Translations under genes and position numbers: made by a program
Notes under the pieces: generated by a model
Told to the model about the DNA's origin: nothing
What the model saw: the letters and a program-made list of their open reading frames with translations, nothing else
Databases searched by the model: none
Shown here: positions 1-10,378 of the stretch, one piece after another
Numbering within the stretch: position 1 is the first letter of the stretch
How the letters are laid out: each line of letters opens with the position of its first letter
Source of the DNA: Paludibacter sp.
GTDB lineage: Bacteria > Bacteroidota > Bacteroidia > Bacteroidales > Paludibacteraceae
Reading direction: 5' to 3'
DNA: 64,000 nt
Assembly (NCBI RefSeq): GCF_009712605.1
Contig: NZ_WASO01000015.1
Span: forward strand, 1 to 64,000

Positions 1-20
1 GGTAGCCGCCACTTTTACGA

Positions 21-56
21 AACGCTTTGCATCTTACGATGTGAAGCGTTTTTGCA
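21..56 (+). terminator. Hairpin terminator at left edge
   Basis: Arms AACGCTT (21-27) and AAGCGTT (44-50) pair perfectly. The stem continues through two G-T wobbles into CATC/GATG with loop TTAC, and TTTGCATTT follows. This is a typical intrinsic terminator for a gene lying left of the window. It isolates the efflux operon from upstream transcription. Confidence 0.7.
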
Positions 57-213
57 TTTATAGACCCACTTCTTACTCTTTAAAATACAGATTCTATTTT
101 AAACCTTCTCGTTGTTTTATAATCATATTTTTCATAGACTCACGATCCTGATCTTTAATAAATTCGTAATGGAATAAATTAAATAAATGGAGGACACTGT
201 CGTTGAAAAGTTT

Positions 214-221
214 TACATTTG
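214..221 (+). promoter_or_regulatory. Candidate -7 element of efflux operon
   Basis: TACATTTG matches the Bacteroidetes -7 consensus TAnnTTTG exactly and lies 37 bases before the adaptor ATG. No TTTG is seen at the expected -33 spacing, so only half of the promoter is supported. Confidence 0.4.
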
Positions 222-258
222 TCTCATCTATTCGGTATAATATAAACACACTATCGCT

Positions 259-1395
259 ATGAAACAGTATGATAATAGGTTGTCATTCATTTCTCTTTCT
301 TTTTTATTGGTATTTGTAGGAATATTTGTCTCTTGTCAGAGTAAGAAAACTGATAAAGAGAAAAAAGGTCCGTCTAAATATCAGGTTGCTTCCATTACAA
401 GAGGTGATGCAACTGTGTTCACAAGCTTTGCGACTCAAATTGAGAGTGAAAATACTGTTGATATTTATTCTCGTGCGAATGGTTATATCGAACGTATCTA
501 TGTGAAGGAAGGAGACAACGTAAGAAAAGGGAGCCCTATCTTGAAGATCAGCGATGCTGATTATCGTCAAACGGTGAATTCGACAAAAGCTGCGTATGAC
601 AATGCTCAACTGGAAGTGAGGAAGCTGCAACCGTTGGTTGATAAAGGAATTATTAGTCCGTATCAGTTGCAGACTGCACAGAGTAATCTTCAGGCGGCAA
701 GAGCCGCGTATGAAAATGCCCGAATTAATTTGGGTTATACCGTTATAAAAAGTCCGGTTTCAGGGGTGGTGGGGCGAATAACGCTAAAGCCCGGAAGTCT
801 TGTAACTGCAGGATTAGCAGATCCGATAACAACAGTTGCCAGTAGCGGAGACGTTTTTGCCTATTTTTCTTTTGATGAAAAGAAATTAATTCAGCTATGC
901 AATAATGCATCAGGTACTTTGAAACAGAAGGTGGCTAAGCTTCCTCCTGTAGAACTGATTTTGGCAGATGGGCAGAAATACGAATATAAAGGTAAACTGG
1001 AATTGGGAAGTAGTATTGTAGACCAAACTACCGGATCATTGCAGATGAAAGCCGTTTTCCCGAATCCTCATGCATTGTTGCATACCGGTACCAGCGGGAC
1101 AGTAATCGTACCTACGTTCTACACCAATGTGTTGTTGGTGCCGCAAAAAGCAACTTACGAAATTCAGGATAAAAAAATGGTGTTTGTGGTCGATCCTCAT
1201 GGAATTATTCATGCAACTAACATTACGGTGGCAAATGCAACATCAGACCAGTATGTTGTGGAAGATGGAGTCAATGTGGGTGATAAAATTGTAGTGGATG
1301 GTCTTAACCGTTTGAAGGATGGAGATAAGATTATTCCGGTATCTGCACACGATAGAAACAAAGGTGCAAAGAGAACTGCAGCTCCTAAAAAATAG
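259..1395 (+). CDS. RND efflux periplasmic adaptor lipoprotein
   Basis: This is the membrane-fusion subunit of a tripartite RND pump, 378 residues, of the AcrA/MexA type. It bridges the inner-membrane pump and the outer-membrane channel. The N terminus is a lipoprotein signal with lipobox V-S-C at Cys26, so it is probably anchored by lipid. A biotinyl-lipoyl-like hairpin follows (about 65-175, with a helical pair rich in Ala, Gln and Asn), then a beta-barrel domain and a membrane-proximal domain up to about 360. The C terminus is basic. The pump gene begins only 5 bases after its stop, which indicates one operon and coupled translation. Substrate cannot be told from sequence. No TetR- or AraC-type local repressor is visible upstream within the window. 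Confidence 0.93.
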   Translation: MKQYDNRLSFISLSFLLVFVGIFVSCQSKKTDKEKKGPSKYQVASITRGDATVFTSFATQIESENTVDIYSRANGYIERIYVKEGDNVRKGSPILKISDADYRQTVNSTKAAYDNAQLEVRKLQPLVDKGIISPYQLQTAQSNLQAARAAYENARINLGYTVIKSPVSGVVGRITLKPGSLVTAGLADPITTVASSGDVFAYFSFDEKKLIQLCNNASGTLKQKVAKLPPVELILADGQKYEYKGKLELGSSIVDQTTGSLQMKAVFPNPHALLHTGTSGTVIVPTFYTNVLLVPQKATYEIQDKKMVFVVDPHGIIHATNITVANATSDQYVVEDGVNVGDKIVVDGLNRLKDGDKIIPVSAHDRNKGAKRTAAPKK

Positions 1396-1400
1396 ACACA

Positions 1401-4400
1401 ATGGTACAAAAATTTCTGAGTCGTCCGGTTCTATCTACAGTCATCTCTATTCTGATTTGTATTTTAGGAATACTGGGTTATATAAGCCTCCCGGTAGAGC
1501 AATTCCCTAATATTGCCCCGCCTATGGTTCGTGTAAGCGCGAATTTTCCGGGAGCCAATGCTCAAACTGTCTTAAGGAGTGTCGTTACGCCATTGGAAGA
1601 GCAAATTAATGGTGTGGAAGGCATGACCTACATGGTGTCGAATGCTACAAACAACGGTAGCGCTAGCATTAGCGTCTATTTCGATTTAAGTACTGATCCC
1701 AATATGGCACAGGTAAACGTTCAGAATCGTGTCTCTGCAGCATTGAGTCAGCTACCTACAACTGTGACACAAAACGGTGTTACTACCCGCAAAATGATGA
1801 ATAACCAACTTCTGGTTGCTTCTCTCTATAGCGATAACCCAAAGTTTGATCAGACTTTCCTTCAGAATTATGCTCGTATTAATATTGCTCCCGAATTGGA
1901 GCGTGTTAATGGGGTGGGGCAGGTTAATATTTTCGGTTCGCGTAACTATTCGATGCGTATCTGGCTTGATCCTGTAAAAATGGCTTCTTATAAGCTAATG
2001 CCGAGTGATGTAATCAGTGCGGTTCAGGAACAAAATGTGGAAGCAGCTCCCGGACAATTGGGGTTGAACGGTAATCAACAGTTTCAATATACGCTGACTT
2101 ACAAAGGGAAATTTACGGAAGTTCCTGATTACGAAAACATAGTTATAAAGGCAAATGATGATGGGCGGATATTGAAGCTGAAAGACGTTGCCCGCGTAGA
2201 ATTGGGTGGATATGATTATACCGTTGATACGAAGGTGAACGGAAAAGAAGGCGTTGGTATGTCGGTTTATCAGATGGCCGGTTCCAATGCCCGTGATGTG
2301 GTAGATGCGCTTAAGGCAAAATTGGAGACCTTGTCAAAGCGCTTCCCTCCCGGAGTGAAATATGCCATTCCTAATGATGCTAATAAATTTTTAGAGGCAT
2401 CTATTCATAAGGTAAAACGAACATTTATAGAGGCGTTTATTTTGGTCTTTTTTGTAGTGTTTTTGTTCCTTCAAAACTGGAGATCGACGCTTATTCCCGG
2501 GATTTCGGCATTAGTCGCGATCATAGGTACATTCTTTATGCTCAATTTGTTGGGCTTTTCGCTCAACCTGCTGACGCTCTTCGCCCTTGTGCTTGCCATC
2601 GGTATTGTGGTGGATGATGCTATTGTGGTAGTCGAAGCGGTTCATGCCAAGATGGATCATGACGAGTCGTTGTCTACCGTGCAGGCTACCTCCAAGGCTA
2701 TGGACGAAATATGGAGAGCAATTATTTCGATCACACTGGTGATGGCTTCCGTATTTATACCGGTGAGTTTTATGTCGGGACCCGCAGGAACTTTCTATCG
2801 TCAGTTCGGACTTACGTTGGCTGTCGCAATTACATTGTCAGCTATCAATGCGTTGACGTTAAGTCCGGTGCTTTGTACCTTTTTTATTAAAAGGTCTTCG
2901 TCTGAAGAAGAAAAAAAGAGCTTTATTTCCCGTTTACATGCCAACTTCAATGTGGCTTTTGATGCAACTATTTATAAATACAAGAAATCGTTGAGTCTTT
3001 TCACAAAGCATCGATGGATTCCTGTCGCTGTAATAGTAACGTTTGCTTTGGGAGCCTATTTGTTGATAAAAATAACACCGACAGCATTTGTGCCAAATGA
3101 AGATCAGGGAATGATTAGTGCCGATGTGACTCTGCCGCCGGGAGCTTCTCTTGAGCGCACAAAAAATGTAATGAAACAAATTGACAGTACGATGAATGCG
3201 AGTGATTTGTTTGCTGCTCGTATGAGTATTGCCGGTCAAAGTATGTTGAGCGGAACCAACGGCAGTTCGCACGGAATGATGACTTGCTCGTTGGTGCCCT
3301 GGGAACAGCGCGGAGATACCTCGACAACGGATGTCATTGAAATGCTCAATAAGAAAACAGGAAAAATTAAGGAAGGGAAAATCATATTCTATGCTCCGCC
3401 TCCAATTCGCGGCTTTGGTTCTTCGGATGGATTCGAGGTGCAGGTGGAGGATAAAACCGGTGGTGATATTACCAAGTTTTATCAGGTGGTAAAAGACTTT
3501 ATGAGTAACCTTTCAGCTCGTCCGGAAATCGATTTTGTTAATTCATCCTTCAATGTGAATTTTCCTCAATTCCAGTTCGATATACAAGTTGATAAATGTA
3601 AAATGGAAGGAGTGGCTATCAACGATGTCTTTCAGGCTTTACAGGCCTATTACGGAGGTATGATGGTTTCTGATTTCAATCGTTATACTAAATATTGCCG
3701 TGTTGTAATGCAGGCCGCACCTGAAGACAGGACAGACCTGAATTCTCTTACTAAGGTTATGGTCCGTAATAAGTCTGGAAAGATGGTGCCGATTACTACC
3801 CTTATCAATTTTTCAAAAGTGTATCGGCCGGAAACCATTACCCGCTATGATTTGTTTACAGCAGCCACCGTGCAGGGTAAACAAAAAAAGGGATTTAGCT
3901 CGGGTGATGCCATTGCTGCTGTCCGGGAAGAGGCTTCTAAATTACCTGTCGGTTATGAAATAGAGTTCTCGGGCATGTCGCGCGAAGAAATTAAATCGGG
4001 TAGCCAGGCAATCTACATCTTTATTCTGTGTTTCTTATTTGTGTATTTCGTTTTGTGTGCGCAATACGAAAGTTATATGTTGCCTTTGTCTGTGATGTTG
4101 TCGCTCACGATCGGGGTGTTTGGAGTATTTCTGTTTATCAATATTTTTGGCATCACCAACAATATTTACGTGCAGGTGTCGCTCATTATGCTGATCGGTC
4201 TTTTGGGTAAAAATGGTATTCTTATCGTCGAATTTGCCCGACAGCGGAGGGAACACGGCATGGGGATAGTCGAAGCCGCAATCGAAGGTGCAACGGCCCG
4301 TTTACGCCCGATTCTGATGACCTCTTTTGCTTTTATTTTCGGTATGATGCCGCTGATTCTGGAAACGGGTGCCGGCAGATCGGGAAATAATTCTATTGGT

Positions 4401-4520
4401 GTGGCAGCTGCCGGCGGTATGCTCATAGGAACGATTTTCGGAATTTTTGTGATTCCTACCATGTACATTATTTTTGAGAATCTTGATGAGAGGACTCGAA
4501 GGAAGAAATGGCGTAATTAG
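1401..4520 (+). CDS. RND multidrug efflux pump, HAE family
   Basis: This inner-membrane proton-driven drug exporter has 1039 residues, the normal length for AcrB/MexB homologues. TM1 starts at about residue 10, followed by the first periplasmic porter/docking loop, TM2-7 (about 335-540), a second large loop and TM8-12 (about 865-1030). The proton-relay aspartate pair is present in TM4 as Asp405-Asp406 within IGIVVDDAIVVVEAV, and the TM10 lysine is Lys937 within LLGKNGI, so it should be active. It lies between adaptor and channel genes in the usual order. Export of antibiotics, bile-like detergents or phenolics is possible but not shown. Confidence 0.96.
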   Translation: MVQKFLSRPVLSTVISILICILGILGYISLPVEQFPNIAPPMVRVSANFPGANAQTVLRSVVTPLEEQINGVEGMTYMVSNATNNGSASISVYFDLSTDPNMAQVNVQNRVSAALSQLPTTVTQNGVTTRKMMNNQLLVASLYSDNPKFDQTFLQNYARINIAPELERVNGVGQVNIFGSRNYSMRIWLDPVKMASYKLMPSDVISAVQEQNVEAAPGQLGLNGNQQFQYTLTYKGKFTEVPDYENIVIKANDDGRILKLKDVARVELGGYDYTVDTKVNGKEGVGMSVYQMAGSNARDVVDALKAKLETLSKRFPPGVKYAIPNDANKFLEASIHKVKRTFIEAFILVFFVVFLFLQNWRSTLIPGISALVAIIGTFFMLNLLGFSLNLLTLFALVLAIGIVVDDAIVVVEAVHAKMDHDESLSTVQATSKAMDEIWRAIISITLVMASVFIPVSFMSGPAGTFYRQFGLTLAVAITLSAINALTLSPVLCTFFIKRSSSEEEKKSFISRLHANFNVAFDATIYKYKKSLSLFTKHRWIPVAVIVTFALGAYLLIKITPTAFVPNEDQGMISADVTLPPGASLERTKNVMKQIDSTMNASDLFAARMSIAGQSMLSGTNGSSHGMMTCSLVPWEQRGDTSTTDVIEMLNKKTGKIKEGKIIFYAPPPIRGFGSSDGFEVQVEDKTGGDITKFYQVVKDFMSNLSARPEIDFVNSSFNVNFPQFQFDIQVDKCKMEGVAINDVFQALQAYYGGMMVSDFNRYTKYCRVVMQAAPEDRTDLNSLTKVMVRNKSGKMVPITTLINFSKVYRPETITRYDLFTAATVQGKQKKGFSSGDAIAAVREEASKLPVGYEIEFSGMSREEIKSGSQAIYIFILCFLFVYFVLCAQYESYMLPLSVMLSLTIGVFGVFLFINIFGITNNIYVQVSLIMLIGLLGKNGILIVEFARQRREHGMGIVEAAIEGATARLRPILMTSFAFIFGMMPLILETGAGRSGNNSIGVAAAGGMLIGTIFGIFVIPTMYIIFENLDERTRRKKWRN

Positions 4521-4560
4521 GAAGAAAGGAGATGGTGAACTAAATTTCAATTGACGGAAG

Positions 4561-5967
4561 ATGATGAAAAAGAACATTTATAGTGTATTCGTTCTCTCTG
4601 GAATGATAGCTTTCAGTGCTTGTTCGGTACAAAAATATAACAGTCCCGGCTTGGCCGGCTATAAAACGTTATTTCGTGATTCGATAAATGGAGATACCGC
4701 TAAAAATAGCGCAACAATTGCATGGAAGGTTTTTTATGATGATCCGTATTTGCAAAAGCTGATAACCGAAGCGCTCGCCAGCAATCTGAATATCCGAATG
4801 GCAATTGTAAAGTTGAACCAGGCGGCTCAGTCTGTTAAGCAGAGCAATGCAGCCTTTCTTCCAACGCTCAATGCTGGGTTGAGTGGTACTCTGTCTGATA
4901 ATTCAAAATATGGTAATTCGGCTCACGCCGTAAATCCTCCTTTTACGGATTTGAAATTGTCGTTATCGTCCAGTTGGGAAATAGATGTTTGGAATAAACT
5001 TTCGAGTGCAAAAAAAGCACAACAGGCACTTTATCTTCAACAGCAATCCACCGTGAATGCAGTGAGAACTCAAATTGTTGCAAATGTTGCATCAGCCTAT
5101 TATCAGCTTATTACGTTGGATAAGCAAAGAGAAATAACGAAAAGAAATATTGATAGTTATACGAAGTATCTGGAAACCGTTAAGAGCTTGAAGAAGTCAG
5201 CTCAAGTCACGGAGGTTGCCGTATTGCAGGCGAAAGCGCAATTGGCGACGGCAAAAGCGTATCTGCCTCAGATTGAAGCTTCGATAGCAAGTTACGAAAA
5301 TTATCTCTGTATGCTTTTGGGTAAAGCTCCAGCTTCTATTGATCGTCCTTCCCGAATCGATCTAACTGCTTTCCATTCTGAACTGCTGATTGCAGGACTT
5401 CCTGTTCAGCTTTTGAGTAACAGGCCGGACGTACAGGTCGCTGAGCTTGCCTTACGAGCTGCACATGAGCAATTTAATGTGGCTAGATCTGCCATGTATC
5501 CTCAATTTATTCTATCGGGGGCAGTTGGACCTGACGCAAAAGGTATTACAAACTGGTTTAATTTACCTGGTTCGCTGTTTTGGAATGCAGTTGCAGGTCT
5601 CACGCAGCCTGTTTTGAATGGAAGAAGCCTGAAAACTCAGAAAGAGATTGCCCGTTTGCAGGAAGAATCAGCTTTGCTGAATTTCAAACAGAGTTTGCTG
5701 ACAGCTGGGAATGAAGTGTCAAATGCGTTAGCCTCGATTCGATACAGTACGCAGCAGGCTGGATTTCAGAAAGAGCAGGTGGACGCATTGAAGAAGGCCT
5801 ATGAATATTCGCAGGAGTTATTGGTCAACGGATATGCAACCTATCTGGAGGTATTGTCTGCACAAAACAATGTGTTGTCGAGTGAATTGGCTCTTTATAA
5901 CACGTACAATACGATAGTTCAACAAAAAATTACTTTATATAGGGCACTCGGCGGCGGTTGGCATTAA
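4561..5967 (+). CDS. Outer-membrane efflux channel lipoprotein (NodT/OprM type)
   Basis: This is the TolC-like trimeric channel that completes the pump, 468 residues. The signal sequence ends in lipobox F-S-A-C with Cys21, as in OprM and NodT relatives. Two tandem outer-membrane-efflux repeats follow (about 60-250 and 275-465) with long Ala/Gln/Lys-rich helices. The family motif around LLSNRPDVQVAE opens the second repeat. The start could be either of two adjacent ATGs (4561 or 4564). It begins 40 bases after the pump stop and is followed by a terminator, so it is the last gene of the operon. Confidence 0.94.
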   Translation: MMKKNIYSVFVLSGMIAFSACSVQKYNSPGLAGYKTLFRDSINGDTAKNSATIAWKVFYDDPYLQKLITEALASNLNIRMAIVKLNQAAQSVKQSNAAFLPTLNAGLSGTLSDNSKYGNSAHAVNPPFTDLKLSLSSSWEIDVWNKLSSAKKAQQALYLQQQSTVNAVRTQIVANVASAYYQLITLDKQREITKRNIDSYTKYLETVKSLKKSAQVTEVAVLQAKAQLATAKAYLPQIEASIASYENYLCMLLGKAPASIDRPSRIDLTAFHSELLIAGLPVQLLSNRPDVQVAELALRAAHEQFNVARSAMYPQFILSGAVGPDAKGITNWFNLPGSLFWNAVAGLTQPVLNGRSLKTQKEIARLQEESALLNFKQSLLTAGNEVSNALASIRYSTQQAGFQKEQVDALKKAYEYSQELLVNGYATYLEVLSAQNNVLSSELALYNTYNTIVQQKITLYRALGGGWH

Positions 5968-6022
5968 GGACTGATTTGTGCATTGAATCTCAGTTTCTTT
6001 GGACTACATGAATATTAGTTGT

Positions 6023-6055
6023 AAGAAGATGTCTTTCGGGATGTCTTCTTTTTTC
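6023..6055 (+). terminator. Terminator after efflux operon
   Basis: Arms AAGAAGATGTC (6023-6033) and GATGTCTTCTT (6040-6050) pair over 11 positions including two G-T wobbles. The loop is TTTCGG and a T run follows. Confidence 0.75.
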
Positions 6056-6484
6056 GTTTTAAAGATCCGGATCTTATTGAAAGGTTAAATGTGATATAAT
6101 TTTTAAGTTTAAGGCCTGCGTTTTGAGTTTTGTTATAAAATGTGGAGGGGGTTGATGATGATATTGTATTATGAAAAATTAACCATGCTAAAGGAGAGGA
6201 TTGCAATGTTATTCTTATTGTGTGAATCTAATTTTATATATTCGATGAAATGCTTTATTAATCGATGCAGTAGAGAGTGTCTTTCTGTTTTATTTTGAAA
6301 AATTGGATAGAAGAATATCTATTTTTAGAAGTTTATGTGCGAATTTCATGAACATTTTTTCAGGATATTATCTTTCGAATTATATATCTTTGCTTTTCCT
6401 CTAGAGAAATACACGCTAATTTAAATGTTTAATTAGTGTTGCATTGATTTTTTAGGACTGAACGGATATAAGAAATTCTAGTCA
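6056..6484. other. Non-coding gap before the HTCS gene
   Basis: This AT-rich stretch separates the efflux operon terminator from the HTCS gene. The only signal recognised is a -7-like element near its right end (6385-6392). The short open frames here have no protein-like character. Confidence 0.5.
6385..6392 (+). promoter_or_regulatory. Candidate -7 element of HTCS gene
   Basis: TATCTTTG fits TAnnTTTG and lies 93 bases before the HTCS ATG, giving a leader of about 80 bases. A T-rich tract sits where -33 should be, but no exact TTTG is present. Confidence 0.4.
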
Positions 6485-9400
6485 ATGAGATTCAGATATA
6501 TTTTTTTATTTGTAATCATATGCTTTTGCACTGTATCTGCTGCAGATACAAAATTTTACAGCGTGAATTCCATTTACGGCATTTCTGTAAGAGAAACCTC
6601 TTCCATTTGCAGCGATAAGAAAGGGTTTGTTTGGGCATCAGCGAAAACCGGAATATTGAGACTAACAGAGAATGACTGTCGTCTCTACAAATTACCATAT
6701 GATATTGCATTTATTTCGTCACGATTGCTCTATTCAAACAATGTTCTTTATGTTTGTGCAAATGACGGGCAGATGTTCTATTATAATGCAATCAAAGATA
6801 AGTTTGTTCCATTTGTTAATTTTGGCAAATTGCTGAATGATAAATTTTTAGTTGTTAATGATATTCAGGCTGATGATAAAGGCGCATTTTGGATTGCGAC
6901 CAGATTTGGCGGGCTTTACCGATACTACAAGCAAAAGATTTCTTTAATTGGGAAGCAGCGGGTTGAAATAAGAGCATTTGCGTGGTATGATAAACGATAT
7001 TTGATTGTTGGATATTTGGATAATGTGAGATTACTAGATACAGAAACTGGAACTGATAAGCCGTTAGTAAAACTGGGTAATCCGAATGTTTTGGCCAAAT
7101 TATACTTTGATAAGAACCAAAATAAACTTTGGATTGGAACTTTTTCAAGTGGTTTGTACGAATATGACTTCAATAAACGGATACTTTCTCAGTTTAATGC
7201 CACAGTGTTTCCGCACCAGCCAGTATTGGCGATAGCAGCCAACTCGGATTCCACATTGCTTGTTGGTGTTGATGGGCAAGGTATCTGGAAAATAGACCGA
7301 AAAAAAGCAGATAGAATAATAGATATTTACAAAGAGGATAGTGATAACGCATTCTCTCTTCATGGAGATGGAGTGTACGATATTTTTTGTGATCGAAATA
7401 ACCGAGTCTGGACTGCAACATATAGTGGCGGCATTTCTTTTTTTGATCAAAGGCCATCACTTATCACTCAAGTGTCACATTTGGTGAATAACGCGAATTC
7501 TCTGTGTAATAATTTCATCAATAAAATAATTGAAGATTCAAGGGGTAATATTTGGTTCGCTACCAATAATGGAATTTCGAAGTGGGATGTTCGTTCTAAC
7601 CGTTGGGCGACCTTTTATCATAACGAGCGAAAGCAAGCACAGGTTTTTCTGGCGTTATGCGAGGATAATAAAGGAAATATTTGGGCCGGAACATATGCTT
7701 CGGGTGTTTATGTTTTGGACGGAACTTCGGGACGAGAAATAGCACATTACGGTCAAAATACAGGAAAGTCTCCATTTGTCAATAATTTCATTCATGATAT
7801 TTATAAGGATTCTGATGGAGATCTTTGGATTGGAGGATCAGGTGGAAATATTGCCTGTTATATCGTAAAAGAAAATCGTTTTCGCATTTATCAGGAGCAA
7901 CCGGTGTCTGCGTTTGTGGAATATAAGCGAGGTACGATGTTACTAGCATGTTCCTACGGATTATGTTCTTTGGATAAGAAAACCGGGGTTGAAGCAATTT
8001 TACAGCAGGGCTTCTTGGCACAGGGAATGACAATCTCAAACGGAGAGGCTTGGGTCGCAACCCGGGGAGATGGTTTGATAAGATTCAATTTGGCGACAAA
8101 GAAAATTGAGAAAATTACCACAACGTCGGGTTTGCCGTCTAATTTCATTAATGGAATAATGAAAATTGGCGATTGTTTTTGGATAGGAACAGAAGCGGGA
8201 CTCTGTAAGTTTAATCCTAAAAATTATAGTGCTACTACCTATTCATCCCATTTGTCGTTAAGTAGGGCTGCTTATAATATTAATGCACAATGTCAGCTTA
8301 AGAACGGAAGCTTAATTTGGGGAACTAATAATGGAGCAGTAATGTTTAGTCCTGCCGCGATCAGAGATGTCGTGTCAAGAGCCAGTTTATATTTACAAGA
8401 TCTTACCATTTCGGGGGTGTCGATAAAGGAGAATCCGGCATTTAAATTGAAATGTCCTCTGGATAGTTTGACTGAGATTAAGTTAAGTTATAGCCAAAAT
8501 ACATTTTCTCTTGAGTTGTTGGCCTTGGGGCAAAATACTTCGGATTCCAAATATTCATATCAATTAGAGGGATTTGATAAGTCCTGGAGTCTGCCCAATG
8601 GCCAGAAAATAATAACTTACACTAATCTCCCTAGCGGAAGCTATGTTTTAAAGATTCGATTGTATGATAATTCCATGGATCATATAATTACAGAACGATC
8701 AATAAACATACGTATTGTACCTCCTGTATGGGCAAGATGGTGGTTTGTAATCCTGTTGATTTTGATAGTAGCAGGTGTAATATATATATTGTCAAAATAC
8801 TATATTGAGCATATTAAAAAATTACATGTAGAAGAAAAGGTTCAATTCTTTGCTAATACTGCACATGAGATTCGTACGACACTTACATTGATAAAAGCAC
8901 CTATAGAGGAGCTGAATAAAGATGTTACGATTTCGGAGGCTGGAAAGTACTATCTTCGATTAGCCTCGGAACAATCCAAACGGTTATCCAGAGTTGTTAC
9001 TCAAATAATGGATTTCCAAAAGCTTGATGTCGGTAAAGAGCATCTCTCTCTTTGTGATGTTGATATTGTGAATATGATTCAATTGCAGAAAATGATGTTT
9101 GAATCGTATGCACAATCCAAAAACATAGAGCTTATATTTAATACGAATGTGCCGGCGTATAATTCAGGGATTGATGAAACAATGATGGAGAAGGTGCTTG
9201 GGAATCTTATTTCAAACGCGATTAAATATTCGCATCCTAAAAGCCGGGTAACTCTTAATTTAAATTGCACACCTGAGAACTGGACTTTAGAAGTTATTGA
9301 TCAGGGAATTGGTATTAGTGAAAAAGCACAGCAGGGTCTGTTTAATGAATTTTACAGAGGAGACAATGCTGTTAATGCTAAAATCGTTGGATCTGGCATC

Positions 9401-10378
9401 GGGTTAATGATTGCTAAAAACTATGTTTTGTTACATGGTGGTGAAATAAGTTGTTCAAGTAAAGAGAACGTTGGCTCTTGTTTTAAAATCGTCATTCCGT
9501 ATAAAGATGTGGCAACAGAATGCCAAGTGATGAAGATATCATCAAATCAACAGGATACGGATTTTTCTGTAGAATCTCCCGATTTGCCAGTTTCAAATCA
9601 AGTCCCGGACGACAACCTCAAGAGAATGAAGTTACTTGTTGTGGAAGACAATAGCGATCTTAGAAACTTCCTACTTTTTGCTCTCGGTAATGATTTTGAA
9701 GTACATGCCGCTGAGAATGGTCACCTGGCGTGGGAAATGATTCAGAAAGAGATACCTGATCTGGTCGTTTCTGATATTATGATGCCGATTATGGATGGCT
9801 TTGAATTATGCTCTTTAATTAAATCAACATTCCAGACGTCTCATGTCCCGGTAATTTTGTTGACAGCTCTATCGGAGCAAGCGGATCAACTTCACGGGTT
9901 AGGCTTAGGTGCAGATGATTATCTGACAAAACCATTTGATGTTCCTGTTTTGCAGCAACGTATAAAATCCATAGTGCAGAATCGGGTAAACGTTAGGGAA
10001 AAAGCCCTAAAAATGATAGACGGAGATAGTGGTGAAGAGCCTATTCTTGAAAACAAAAATAATGATCAGTTTGTAAAGAAAGCTTTGTCGGTTGTTCGGG
10101 CGAATCTTGAAAAAACGGAATTCGGCAAAGAAGAATTTGCTTCTGCAATGAATGTGAGTGCTTCTCTATTGTATAAAAAATTAAAGACGTTAACAGATCA
10201 ATCGCCGAACGAATTCATTAAAAGTATCCGACTGAACTATGCAATAGAGCTTTTAAAATCCAGAAAATATTCAATTACGGAAGTAAGTGAACTTACAGGT
10301 TTTGCTAGTCCCGGATATTTTAGCACTGTATTTAAGAAACATTTCGGAAAATCACCTACAGATATTTTAGAGGCATAA
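6485..10378 (+). CDS. Hybrid two-component system sensor-regulator (HTCS)
   Basis: This single-chain PUL regulator has 1297 residues. It has a signal peptide (1-19), a periplasmic sensor made of two-component propeller repeats (about 25-650), a Y_Y_Y domain (about 680-745) and one membrane span (about 752-775). The cytoplasmic part has a HisKA domain with phospho-acceptor His794 in AHEIRTT, a HATPase with N-box NLISNAIKYS and glycine-rich G boxes, a receiver with phospho-acceptor Asp1097 in SDIMMPIMDG and a conserved Lys in LTKPF, and a C-terminal AraC-type HTH (about 1195-1297). All catalytic features needed for His-Asp relay are present. HTCS proteins of this type usually sense oligosaccharides in the periplasm and activate the adjacent susCD operon. 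Its position directly before susC fits a xylo-oligosaccharide sensor, which is an inference. Confidence 0.95.
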   Translation: MRFRYIFLFVIICFCTVSAADTKFYSVNSIYGISVRETSSICSDKKGFVWASAKTGILRLTENDCRLYKLPYDIAFISSRLLYSNNVLYVCANDGQMFYYNAIKDKFVPFVNFGKLLNDKFLVVNDIQADDKGAFWIATRFGGLYRYYKQKISLIGKQRVEIRAFAWYDKRYLIVGYLDNVRLLDTETGTDKPLVKLGNPNVLAKLYFDKNQNKLWIGTFSSGLYEYDFNKRILSQFNATVFPHQPVLAIAANSDSTLLVGVDGQGIWKIDRKKADRIIDIYKEDSDNAFSLHGDGVYDIFCDRNNRVWTATYSGGISFFDQRPSLITQVSHLVNNANSLCNNFINKIIEDSRGNIWFATNNGISKWDVRSNRWATFYHNERKQAQVFLALCEDNKGNIWAGTYASGVYVLDGTSGREIAHYGQNTGKSPFVNNFIHDIYKDSDGDLWIGGSGGNIACYIVKENRFRIYQEQPVSAFVEYKRGTMLLACSYGLCSLDKKTGVEAILQQGFLAQGMTISNGEAWVATRGDGLIRFNLATKKIEKITTTSGLPSNFINGIMKIGDCFWIGTEAGLCKFNPKNYSATTYSSHLSLSRAAYNINAQCQLKNGSLIWGTNNGAVMFSPAAIRDVVSRASLYLQDLTISGVSIKENPAFKLKCPLDSLTEIKLSYSQNTFSLELLALGQNTSDSKYSYQLEGFDKSWSLPNGQKIITYTNLPSGSYVLKIRLYDNSMDHIITERSINIRIVPPVWARWWFVILLILIVAGVIYILSKYYIEHIKKLHVEEKVQFFANTAHEIRTTLTLIKAPIEELNKDVTISEAGKYYLRLASEQSKRLSRVVTQIMDFQKLDVGKEHLSLCDVDIVNMIQLQKMMFESYAQSKNIELIFNTNVPAYNSGIDETMMEKVLGNLISNAIKYSHPKSRVTLNLNCTPENWTLEVIDQGIGISEKAQQGLFNEFYRGDNAVNAKIVGSGIGLMIAKNYVLLHGGEISCSSKENVGSCFKIVIPYKDVATECQVMKISSNQQDTDFSVESPDLPVSNQVPDDNLKRMKLLVVEDNSDLRNFLLFALGNDFEVHAAENGHLAWEMIQKEIPDLVVSDIMMPIMDGFELCSLIKSTFQTSHVPVILLTALSEQADQLHGLGLGADDYLTKPFDVPVLQQRIKSIVQNRVNVREKALKMIDGDSGEEPILENKNNDQFVKKALSVVRANLEKTEFGKEEFASAMNVSASLLYKKLKTLTDQSPNEFIKSIRLNYAIELLKSRKYSITEVSELTGFASPGYFSTVFKKHFGKSPTDILEA

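Noticed and set aside
1-11. The first 11 bases (ending AGCCGCCA) resemble the 3' acceptor end of a tRNA, followed by a terminator.
   Set aside because: Only the last bases would be inside the window, with no T-arm or 5' strand to confirm it.
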